Shown: one piece after another, positions 38,087-45,198 of the stretch
Layout: every line of letters begins with the position of its first letter
Numbering within the stretch: the stretch's first letter is position 1
Assembly: GCA_030157805.1 (NCBI GenBank)
Contig: JAOAUB010000055.1
Span: forward strand, 1-45,198
Origin: Legionellaceae bacterium
Lineage (GTDB): Bacteria > Pseudomonadota > Gammaproteobacteria > Legionellales > Legionellaceae
Direction of reading: 5' to 3'
Length of the DNA stretch: 45,198 nt
Notes under the pieces: generated by a model
What the model was told of the DNA's origin: nothing
Databases searched by the model: none
The model's input: the letters and a program-made list of their open reading frames with translations, nothing else
Program-made: the position numbers and the translations under genes

Positions 38087-39536
38087 AACCGTGTTTCCTA
38101 CGAATGCGTTGTAAAAAAACGTTCATAATTTGCTCGTAGAGTTTTCCATCGCACGCCTGGTCTTCAAGCCCCCAGTCCACATTGGGATTGTCATTGATTT
38201 CAATGACATAATGTTTATCGCCGTAACTTTTAATATCGACGCCATAAAGACCATTGCCTATGTGGCGGGTGCTTTTTAAGGCAATTTTAATAAGGCCCTC
38301 AGGGACCTCGGTTAAAGGGACAGCTTCAGTTTTTCCTTCGACTTTTTCTTGTTTGGCATCCCAATTATAAATTTGCCAATGGTTTTGTGCCATGTAATAG
38401 CGGCAGGCAAAAATAGGTTTATTATCGAGTATACCAATTCGCCAATCAAACTCGGTTGGAATAAAGGGTTGAATGAGCACTAAATCCGAGGTCTTGAAAA
38501 ATTGAGTCAGTGATTTTTGTAAGGATTTGAGATCGTTAATTTTGAGAACGCCATGTGAAAAGGCACTGTCTGGTTTTTTCAAAACACAGGGAAATTCAAT
38601 ATGCTCTGGGATGTGATGATCATGCTTGCTCAGGTATAAGGTCGGGGGAGTGAGAATTTGATGGCTACGCAGGAGCTCGGCAAGATACACTTTATTGCTG
38701 CATTTTATAATGGATTGGGGATCATCAATGACCACTAGATTTTCTTGGGCTGCGCGGCGAGACAATCGATACGTGTAATGATTAACGGCGGTTGTTGCAC
38801 GAATGAACAGGGCATCGTACTCACCAATGGATTTATGGTCTGTTTTGTCAATGAGATCGACGTTGAGTCCTAAGGCTTCTCCTGCGCTGATAAAATGTTC
38901 CAAGGCTTTTTTATTGGAGGGTGCATTGGGTTCATGGGGGTCAACTAAAATGGCTAAATCATGAAAGCGTTGTTTTTTCCGCCAGGGGTGAAAACGTTTT
39001 TTGAGTAAATAGCTTGTGGCGCAGTGTTGCAAGAACTCGAGATGATGCGGTGGAATATCTTGCATGGATAATACATGTAATTGTTTGATTTGCCATTGTT
39101 TTCTTTTTTCCAGGGTGAATCGTACCATGGGCAATGGGAATAAACCATGTAACTTACGCGCGAGATCAGTATGGGCTTTGCTAATGTTTTGCCCAAAATA
39201 AACACTTAAAATAAATTCATTACCTTTGATCTTCTGAAGGTTTTGTTGAATTTCTTGATCAATGTCTTGTGAGATGAGTTTGGATAAACTGGTATTGAGC
39301 ACATCTTGAATGCTATGCACGGAAGGAATCGCTTTATGGTCGCGTGCTTGTGCTAATAATGAGACGTAATAGCCAATGGTTTGGTGATTATAGGCGTGAC
39401 ATAAATTAATAACACGCAAGGAATGATTTTGAGTGTATTGGTCGGACGCGAGGTAATCAGAAGCATGTACAATGGGGCTATGGGAACTTAAAAACTGCCA
39501 GCTGTCAGGATCATCGGTTACTATCACGGTTTGCAT
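38079..39536 (-). CDS. RimK-like ATP-grasp ligase with RLAN N-terminal domain
   Basis: Protein of 485 residues. The N-terminal ~190 residues match the RLAN (RimK-like ATP-grasp N-terminal) type, with VIVTDDPDSW, VINLCHAYNHQTIGYYVSLLAQARDHKAIPS and a HPWRKKQRFHDLAILVDP linker. The C-terminal ATP-grasp domain has VLKKPDSAFSHGV, DWRIGILDNKPIFACRYYM and the metal loop YGVDIKSYGDKHYVIEINDNPNVDWGLED. RimK-type ligases attach glutamate or other amino acids to carboxylates. As the first gene of the coupled three-gene unit it probably performs the other ligation step. The RLAN + GCS2 + FGase association has been described as a predicted peptide-synthesis neighbourhood. Confidence 0.85.
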   Translation of the reverse strand: MQTVIVTDDPDSWQFLSSHSPIVHASDYLASDQYTQNHSLRVINLCHAYNHQTIGYYVSLLAQARDHKAIPSVHSIQDVLNTSLSKLISQDIDQEIQQNLQKIKGNEFILSVYFGQNISKAHTDLARKLHGLFPLPMVRFTLEKRKQWQIKQLHVLSMQDIPPHHLEFLQHCATSYLLKKRFHPWRKKQRFHDLAILVDPHEPNAPSNKKALEHFISAGEALGLNVDLIDKTDHKSIGEYDALFIRATTAVNHYTYRLSRRAAQENLVVIDDPQSIIKCSNKVYLAELLRSHQILTPPTLYLSKHDHHIPEHIEFPCVLKKPDSAFSHGVLKINDLKSLQKSLTQFFKTSDLVLIQPFIPTEFDWRIGILDNKPIFACRYYMAQNHWQIYNWDAKQEKVEGKTEAVPLTEVPEGLIKIALKSTRHIGNGLYGVDIKSYGDKHYVIEINDNPNVDWGLEDQACDGKLYEQIMNVFLQRIRRKHGYV

Positions 39537-39696
39537 GAGCTTCCTGCTTGATTAAGTAATGAGCAAACTAGTCAGTATTGTTCTCGTATGGCGGTATGCT
39601 CAAACCAGAGAGTATGAATACCTTATCTATTTTATTAATATTAATTCCCGCTAATGTCAACTTAACTTCGCGTGTTCATCATGGCGGTCCTCGTTT
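39537..39696. other. 160-base spacer upstream of the ATP-grasp operon
   Basis: Contains the presumptive promoter of the three-gene operon on the minus strand. It is AT-rich with no clear -35/-10 pair, terminator stem or small gene that I can see. Confidence 0.3.
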
Positions 39697-41052
39697 TTAA
39701 TTTTTGAAACACAGTATTAAGAACGTGTTTAATGTGGTCCAAAGCGCAACCATCAAAACAATGATAAAAATAGGGTGCGCGGCCTGCCTCGTATCGTGTT
39801 GAGACGGTTGTTGGGTTGAATCAACCGTCGGAATTTTGATGCATAAGTAGGTTAGAATGAGTAAGCCATAAAAACTCAGTGAATAATACCCCAATTTACT
39901 CAGCAAGGACGGCATACTAACAACTGTCGTGTAGTTAATTGGCAAATTGATCATAAAAAAAGACACACAATACATTAAAAAATAAGAGCTATTTTGGAGA
40001 AGTTGTTGACTATAAGTTCGCCAAAGAATAGCTAGAGGAAACAATAACAAAGGGCCATAATAAAGCCAGCCTAAGGGGCTTAATAAGAGCATGGCGGTGA
40101 TGGTCAAGCACATGGTTTGATGGGGCTTTTTAGATTTTTTGTTAAGTAAAAACCAGTAGCCCATCAGAGAGAGGCTCAATAAAGCGCCATAAACGGCATT
40201 GACGATATCTAAATTGGCAGGCTTTATGCGATGAGCTATCCAGCCGTGTGGATCTATCCAACACCGAAAGAGAAACCCATACCATGACATATTCCAAGAA
40301 TCACCATACCAAAGCACTTGCGGCAGCATTCTAAAATAAGCGCGATAAACCTCTGAACCATAAATAATCCAGGGCAGCATTGAAAGCATAATGACCGTGA
40401 CAAGCATCACGCTAAAAACCCGATAGCGTTTTTCGCTCAGCACTAAAAAAAATAACAAGGCTGGAAAAAACTTGATGGCAACGATGAGGCCCCACAGCAT
40501 GCCGGCCAACGTATCGTGGCGATGTTGATAGCAAAGATATCCTGACATGACGAAAAAGAATAAAAGAGCACCCACTTGAGCAATGACAAAATTTGATATC
40601 ATGGTATAAGACAAGAATCCCAGGCTCAAAAGATAGGCCCAATAGCACTTGATGAAGGGGGGAGAAAAAGCGATTTTAAGGACTATGAGCATGCCTAAAA
40701 GTGCGGCAAGGATAGAAATCATGATCCAAATTGACAATGCCGCTTGATAGTTTAGGCTTGCCAGCGGTTTCAAGAGAAGAAGAAAAATGGGGGGATTTAA
40801 ATTGGCTGCGAGCTGGGGGGTGTGAGGTAAAAAATTAGCTATTAAATTGACGTAAGGGTTATGATTTTGGTTGAGGGCCAGTACTGAGGCATAAAATGAA
40901 GAAAAATCAATGTTGTTAATTTGAGGATGAAGAACTAAATAAAAGAGGCTTGCATAGAGTCCTATTGAAAAGGTAAGTAAGCAATACGCAGCTCCTTTGA
41001 AAGGTTTGTTCGTGTTGATTGCTGTTGGGAGTGCCGTTGGTAGGCTTCTCAT
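39697..41052 (-). CDS. GT87-like (DUF2029) polyprenol-phosphate-dependent membrane glycosyltransferase
   Basis: Integral membrane protein of 451 residues with about ten to twelve hydrophobic segments. Near the N-terminus is NIDFSSFYASVLALNQNHNPY, the D-F-x-x-[FY]-[YH] loop typical of GT-C enzymes such as the alpha-mannosyltransferases of family GT87. LAANLNPPIFLLLLKPL is another conserved piece of that family. It would transfer a sugar from a lipid-linked donor on the periplasmic side. Acceptor unknown. It follows the LOG gene by 29 bases. Confidence 0.8.
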   Translation of the reverse strand: MRSLPTALPTAINTNKPFKGAAYCLLTFSIGLYASLFYLVLHPQINNIDFSSFYASVLALNQNHNPYVNLIANFLPHTPQLAANLNPPIFLLLLKPLASLNYQAALSIWIMISILAALLGMLIVLKIAFSPPFIKCYWAYLLSLGFLSYTMISNFVIAQVGALLFFFVMSGYLCYQHRHDTLAGMLWGLIVAIKFFPALLFFLVLSEKRYRVFSVMLVTVIMLSMLPWIIYGSEVYRAYFRMLPQVLWYGDSWNMSWYGFLFRCWIDPHGWIAHRIKPANLDIVNAVYGALLSLSLMGYWFLLNKKSKKPHQTMCLTITAMLLLSPLGWLYYGPLLLFPLAILWRTYSQQLLQNSSYFLMYCVSFFMINLPINYTTVVSMPSLLSKLGYYSLSFYGLLILTYLCIKIPTVDSTQQPSQHDTRQAAHPIFIIVLMVALWTTLNTFLILCFKN

Positions 41053-41081
41053 AGTGTTGACAGCTCCGTTGTCATGTTCGG

Positions 41082-41618
41082 TTATTTAAGCATGGTATAA
41101 AGCAGTTTAACATCTTTTGCCATGAAAGGTATTTTAAGTGCGGTGTCGGTAATAAAATTTTCATGCCGCATATTGTCAACCAAAAAACGATGCAAGGGTT
41201 GATAATAATCATCAGTGGCAAGAATGCCGATGGGTTTGTTCAATAGACCAAGGCGACGTTGATTCCATACGATGAATAGTTCTTCTAATGTTCCAAGCCC
41301 ACCGGGAAAAACCATAAACGCATCAGCGAGTTGTTGCATGATTTCGATGCGTTTGGCGAGAGAGTTGACTTGAATTAACTGCGTCAGTTCAGCATGCGGG
41401 GATTCGTTGCTTTGGATGGTCTGTGGAAAAACACCAATGACCTTGCCGCCGGCGGCGAGCGTTGCATTGGCAAGTTTTCCCATGAGGCCGGTGGTTGATC
41501 CACCATAAACGAGGGTTGTTTTTTCTTGAGCAAGTAAGAGGGCAAGCTCATCGATGGCGTTAAGAAATAAGGGGTTGGCGCTGTCGGTGGACGCTAAAAA
41601 CACCGCTAGTTTTTTCAT
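41082..41618 (-). CDS. LOG-family nucleoside 5'-monophosphate phosphoribohydrolase
   Basis: Rossmann-like protein of 178 residues with the LOG signature: LVYGGSTTGLMG (37-48), AKRIEIMQQLADAF and PGGLGTLEELF (105-115). Enzymes of this group cleave the ribose-base bond of nucleoside 5'-monophosphates (cytokinin-activating LOG in plants; PpnN/YvdD relatives in bacteria). Older annotation as lysine decarboxylase is wrong for this family. The ATG overlaps the BON gene stop by four bases (41615-41618). Confidence 0.93.
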   Translation of the reverse strand: MKKLAVFLASTDSANPLFLNAIDELALLLAQEKTTLVYGGSTTGLMGKLANATLAAGGKVIGVFPQTIQSNESPHAELTQLIQVNSLAKRIEIMQQLADAFMVFPGGLGTLEELFIVWNQRRLGLLNKPIGILATDDYYQPLHRFLVDNMRHENFITDTALKIPFMAKDVKLLYTMLK

Positions 41619-42169
41619 AACGTAGCATCACTCACTTCGAGATTGGAAATTATTTTTTTAACGCCGCGCACTTTGTTGGTCCATTTGACAATGGCTAGAA
41701 TGGATTGATTGTTTTTGACTTTACCTCTTAAGGTGACTGTTCCATTGCTTGTTTCGGCGCTAATGCCAACCAAAGGAATGGATTCATCATCAAACACTTT
41801 AGCTTTAAGTATCGCGGTCTCAACCTTGGCGGTAATGTAGGTATCGGTAATGGCCGTGTTGACAGGTTTGATGATTAATTCCTCGGTTTCAACGGATTTC
41901 ACGCCTTGGGTGTTTTTGGCAATACGCAATGCTTTTACAAAAGCAGCGTTGTCTTTGACATGGCCAGTTAAACTCACGGTGCCATGTTGGGTGGAGACTG
42001 AAATTTTTAATGGGTTTAAATCGCGGTCCTGAGTGAATTTCGCGGTTATTTTTGTGGTGATCATGGAATCGCTCCAGGTTTGTTCAATTCCTTTTAAATC
42101 AGCATGAGCATGACTGGCATTGATAATGAGCGCGGTGAAAAACAGAAGAATTGAGACAAAACGTGGCAT
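41615..42169 (-). CDS. periplasmic protein with two BON domains (OsmY-like)
   Basis: Exported protein of 184 residues: signal peptide with hydrophobic core LLFFTALIINAS and a likely cut after SHAHA. Two BON domains follow, about residues 35-105 and 110-180, each with the pattern ITAKFTQDRDLNPLKISVST...GTVSLTGHVKDN and the corresponding VETAILKAKVFDDESIPLVG...GTVTLRGKVKNN. BON domains bind phospholipid membranes, and OsmY-type proteins protect the envelope in stress. First gene of a three-gene unit with LOG and GT87. Confidence 0.93.
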   Translation of the reverse strand: MPRFVSILLFFTALIINASHAHADLKGIEQTWSDSMITTKITAKFTQDRDLNPLKISVSTQHGTVSLTGHVKDNAAFVKALRIAKNTQGVKSVETEELIIKPVNTAITDTYITAKVETAILKAKVFDDESIPLVGISAETSNGTVTLRGKVKNNQSILAIVKWTNKVRGVKKIISNLEVSDATL

Positions 42170-42200
42170 AATTACTTTTAATGTCGTGGATTATGTTGGA

Positions 42201-42228
42201 ATTATACCATTTTTCGTGGCTGCACCAA
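42201..42228 (-). promoter_or_regulatory. promoter of the BON-LOG-GT87 unit
   Basis: Minus strand: TTGGTG (-35), 16-base spacer, then a perfect extended -10, TGGTATAAT (TATAAT at 42201-42206). It lies about 32 bases upstream of the BON start codon. The strongest sigma-70-like site I see in the window. Confidence 0.65.
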
Positions 42229-42331
42229 CCCCTTGGGAGTATTCATTCCGCAAAGACCGGTGATTGCCGAGAATTCTTTTTTTGAGAGCCTTTTTTTGGT
42301 GGTATCGCTTTTAAAAACAGCCTGGCGGCGT

Positions 42332-42337
42332 TATAAT
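42332..42337 (+). promoter_or_regulatory. candidate -10 element of uvrA
   Basis: A perfect TATAAT 28 bases upstream of the uvrA start, with no convincing -35 (TTTTAA lies at the right distance). No LexA-type CTGT-N8-ACAG box is visible in the 195-base spacer, so SOS control is not supported by the sequence. Confidence 0.45.
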
Positions 42338-42364
42338 TGATTGTTTTTTTGTCAAGGCTGACTG

Positions 42365-45187
42365 ATGATGCGTCATATAACAATCCGGGGTGCGCGCACG
42401 CATAACCTGAAAAACATTGATGTTGAAATTCCGCGTAATGAACTCACTGTCATCACCGGATTGTCGGGATCGGGCAAGTCGTCATTGGCGTTTGATACGT
42501 TGTATGCTGAAGGGCAGCGTCGTTATGTGGAATCCTTGTCAGCTTACGCACGTCAATTTCTGTCGATGATGGAAAAGCCCGATGTGGACGCCATTGAGGG
42601 TTTGTCGCCGGCCATTTCGATTGAACAAAAAGCAACGTCCCATAATCCGCGATCAACCGTGGGCACCGTAACTGAAATCTACGATTATTTGCGGCTTTTG
42701 TTTGCGCGCGTGGGCGAGCCGCGTTGTCCCACGCATGGATTGCCGTTGCATGCGCAGACGGTCAGTCAAATGGTCGATCAAGTATTAACCTTACCCCTTG
42801 ATGCGAAGGCCATGATTTTGGCGCCGGTGATTCGTGATAGAAAAGGCGAGCATGTTGAGTTGTTGCGTCAGCTTCAAGCACGTGGTTATGTGCGTGTTCG
42901 TATTGATGGGGAAATTTATGACTTAGATGCGCCACCGCGGTTGGCGTTACGACAAAAACACACGATTGATGTGGTGGTTGATCGTTTTAAAGTTCGAGCG
43001 GATGCGGCGCAGCGTTTGAGTGAATCGTTTGAAAATGCCTTGAATTTGGCAGATGGCTTGGCAATCATTGCGCCGATGGGTGATGACTTTTCTGAAATTA
43101 TTTTTTCTTCAAAATTTTCATGCACGGCATGCGGGTATAATCTTGATGAGCTGGAGCCGCGTTTGTTTTCATTCAATAATCCAGCCGGTGCATGCCCTGA
43201 TTGCGATGGTTTGGGCGTGGATAGTTTTTTTGACCCCCAGCGTGTTGTGCATAATCCTAAAGCGAGTTTAGCGGATGGGGCTATTCGTGGCTGGGATCGT
43301 AAAACCATGTATTATTTTTCGATGCTGGAATCGTTGGCGCGCCATTATGAGTTTGATGTGGCTTTGCCTTTTGAGGACTTGTCTCAAGAAATTCAAGACA
43401 TCATTCTTTACGGTAGCCGTGGCCAGGTCATTGAATTTCATTATTCGGGGCATCGCGGTGAGTCTTCGTCAAAAAGTCATCCGTTTGAGGGGATTATCCC
43501 TAACATGCAGCGCCGTTATAACGAATCGGAGTCCTCAATGGTTCGTGAGGAGTTGGTGCGTTATTTATCATCACGTTCATGTAAGGCGTGCAATGGCGCC
43601 AGGCTTCGCGAGGAAGCGCGGCATGTTTATGTGGCCAATAAAAATCTGCCCGAGTTGACTTCTTATTCCATTGATAAAGCTTATGATTTTTTCAAAAATT
43701 TAACGCTTCCTGGTTCTCGCGGTGAAATTGCTGCCAAAATTAACAAAGAAATTGTTGAACGCTTAGGATTTTTGGTGAATGTGGGTTTAGATTATCTTTC
43801 TTTATCGCGCAGCGCGGAAACCTTGTCAGGGGGCGAGGCGCAACGTATTCGGTTGGCCAGTCAAATTGGTTCGGGTTTGGTCGGTGTGATGTACGTTTTA
43901 GATGAGCCGTCGATAGGCTTGCATCAACGCGATAACGCACGATTATTAAAAACGTTGCTTCATTTGCGCGATTTGGGCAATACCGTTATTGTGGTTGAAC
44001 ACGATGAAGAAGCGATTCGCGCCGCTGATTTTATTCTTGATGTTGGGCCGGGTGCGGGTGTGCATGGCGGGAGGATTGTGGCCTCTGGAAAAGCGTCGGA
44101 CATCATGAATTGCCCTGAATCCTTAACTGGGCAGTATTTAGCTGGCGTTCAAGCGATTGCGGTTCCTGAAAAACGTTTAATAGGCGACCCTAACCGCATG
44201 CTGCAACTCACAGGCGTTTGTTGTAATAACTTAAATAACGTTAGTGTTGAGATCCCTTTGAAGGTGATGACGTGCATTACAGGGGTGTCGGGCTCGGGAA
44301 AATCCAGTCTAATTAATGACACTTTATATCCCATGGCGGCGAATCTTTTGAATAATGCTTCCGTTATGATGGCGGGTCAAGTGTCATCGATCAACGGACT
44401 GCAGTGGTGCGACAAAGTGATTGATATTGATCAAAGTCCTATTGGACGAACGCCACGCTCTAATCCTGCGACGTATACCGGATTATTTACGCCAATTCGT
44501 GAGTTATTTGCCAACACTCCAGAAGCCCGCGCTCGCGGTTATCAACTCGGACGATTTAGTTTTAATGTGCGAGGGGGGCGTTGCGAAGCGTGTCAGGGCG
44601 ATGGCTTAATTAAGGTTGAAATGCATTTCTTGCCCGACACCTACGTTTCCTGTGATGTGTGCCGCGGTAAACGCTATAACCGTGAAACACTTGATATTCA
44701 CTACAAAGGAAAATCAATTCATGACGTGCTCGAATTCACGGTTGAAGAAGCGAATGATTTTTTTGCAGCAATTCCGTCGATTGCGCGTAAATGTCAGACC
44801 TTAATGGATGTGGGCTTGCCTTACATTCGTTTAGGTCAAAGTGCAATCACCCTGTCGGGGGGGGAGGCGCAGCGCATCAAATTAGCGCGTGAGTTATCGA
44901 AGCGTGACACGGGCAATACGCTTTATATTTTGGATGAACCGACGACAGGACTGCATTTTCATGATATTAAACAATTATTGACGGTGTTGATGCGTCTACG
45001 CGATCAGGGCAATACGATTGTTGTGATTGAGCATAATTTAGACGTTATCAAAACGGCGGATTGGATTATCGATTTGGGGCCTGAGGGCGGTCATAAAGGT
45101 GGGCAGATTATTGCTACTGGAACTCCGGAAGATGTCGCTCAGTGCCCTCATTCGTACACCGGTCAATTTTTGCGATCGTTGTTGTAG
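42365..45187 (+). CDS. uvrA: excinuclease ABC subunit A
   Basis: Damage-recognition ATPase of nucleotide excision repair, 940 residues, same length as E. coli UvrA, and complete at the window's end (TAG 45185-45187). It has two ABC modules: Walker [10 protein letters not shown] near residue 33 and GVSGSGKSS in the second half; signatures [12 protein letters not shown] and [12 protein letters not shown]; Walker [15 protein letters not shown] and [14 protein letters not shown]. Zinc fingers are visible as CTAC...CPDC in the first half and CEAC...CDVC in the second. Two adjacent ATGs are possible starts (42365, 42368). Confidence 0.98.
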   Translation: MMRHITIRGARTHNLKNIDVEIPRNELTVITGLSGSGKSSLAFDTLYAEGQRRYVESLSAYARQFLSMMEKPDVDAIEGLSPAISIEQKATSHNPRSTVGTVTEIYDYLRLLFARVGEPRCPTHGLPLHAQTVSQMVDQVLTLPLDAKAMILAPVIRDRKGEHVELLRQLQARGYVRVRIDGEIYDLDAPPRLALRQKHTIDVVVDRFKVRADAAQRLSESFENALNLADGLAIIAPMGDDFSEIIFSSKFSCTACGYNLDELEPRLFSFNNPAGACPDCDGLGVDSFFDPQRVVHNPKASLADGAIRGWDRKTMYYFSMLESLARHYEFDVALPFEDLSQEIQDIILYGSRGQVIEFHYSGHRGESSSKSHPFEGIIPNMQRRYNESESSMVREELVRYLSSRSCKACNGARLREEARHVYVANKNLPELTSYSIDKAYDFFKNLTLPGSRGEIAAKINKEIVERLGFLVNVGLDYLSLSRSAETLSGGEAQRIRLASQIGSGLVGVMYVLDEPSIGLHQRDNARLLKTLLHLRDLGNTVIVVEHDEEAIRAADFILDVGPGAGVHGGRIVASGKASDIMNCPESLTGQYLAGVQAIAVPEKRLIGDPNRMLQLTGVCCNNLNNVSVEIPLKVMTCITGVSGSGKSSLINDTLYPMAANLLNNASVMMAGQVSSINGLQWCDKVIDIDQSPIGRTPRSNPATYTGLFTPIRELFANTPEARARGYQLGRFSFNVRGGRCEACQGDGLIKVEMHFLPDTYVSCDVCRGKRYNRETLDIHYKGKSIHDVLEFTVEEANDFFAAIPSIARKCQTLMDVGLPYIRLGQSAITLSGGEAQRIKLARELSKRDTGNTLYILDEPTTGLHFHDIKQLLTVLMRLRDQGNTIVVIEHNLDVIKTADWIIDLGPEGGHKGGQIIATGTPEDVAQCPHSYTGQFLRSLL

Positions 45188-45198
45188 TTTATGAATTA

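Noticed and set aside
42170..42364. SOS (LexA) box upstream of uvrA
   Set aside because: No CTGT-N8-ACAG-like sequence is present in the spacer.
42916..43308. 130-codon minus-strand frame inside uvrA
   Set aside because: uvrA is fully conserved here; the opposite frame has no family resemblance.
1..45198. tRNA, rRNA or CRISPR arrays
   Set aside because: No T-arm GTTCGA-type clusters in tRNA context, no rRNA motifs and no regularly spaced direct repeats were seen.

Overview
The window reads as chromosome of a gammaproteobacterium of the Legionellales type (Legionella/Coxiella/Berkiella-like), moderately AT-rich. Well-conserved housekeeping genes (gloB, thyA, lgt, ptsP, rppH, glmU, rpiA, roxA, uvrA) alternate with large or orphan genes of eukaryote-like or effector-like design: a DOT1-like methyltransferase, a leucine-rich-repeat protein, an orphan HAD-fold protein, an orphan helical protein and a 3482-residue giant. 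This mix is typical of intracellular, Dot/Icm-carrying bacteria. No secretion-system gene lies in the window, so the lifestyle is inferred.

Layout. 1-3581: a minus-strand run of pteridine reductase, secreted putative Zn hydrolase, MoxR ATPase and DOT1-like methyltransferase, followed by a frameshifted relic of the pilus-retraction ATPase gene pilT (101-281). 3597-7495: MidA-type methyltransferase, an IS5-type transposase relic (4727-4859), a hotdog thioesterase, gloB and an MFS transporter. 7492-10404: LRR protein with a C-terminal hydrophobic segment and a perfect 4 x 12-bp tandem repeat. 10769-17424: the conserved set rppH-ptsP-tauE-lgt-thyA, split by an opposite-strand HAD-fold gene. 17557-23122: L-asparaginase I, an orphan helical protein, glmU, a class II glutamine amidotransferase and the ribosomal oxygenase roxA. 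23219-34059: the giant gene and a small coiled-coil gene behind it. 33982-36142: rpiA, a lipoprotein and a cystathionine beta-synthase-like enzyme. 36171-39536: a three-gene minus-strand operon (RimK-like ATP-grasp, GCS2-type ligase, N-formylglutamate amidohydrolase-like hydrolase) that looks like a small peptide/amide pathway. 39697-42169: GT87-like membrane glycosyltransferase, LOG-family phosphoribohydrolase and BON-domain protein, behind a strong extended -10 promoter. 42365-45187: complete uvrA.

The most striking object is the giant protein. Its N-terminus carries the His-Asp-Gln-Cys signature of Ulp1/C48-type (SUMO/ubiquitin-like) proteases: W204, HW at 276-277, D299, Q355 and C361. About 1800 residues further on lies a full set of SecA-type motor motifs: TGEGKS at 2209-2214, DEVD at 2307-2310, SGT at 2505-2507, DRGTD at 2658-2662 and GRAGRQG at 2697-2703. 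A eukaryote-directed protease and a SecA-like ATPase motor in one polypeptide suggest a self-threading or substrate-threading effector/toxin. Its function is not known to me and is inferred only from the motifs.
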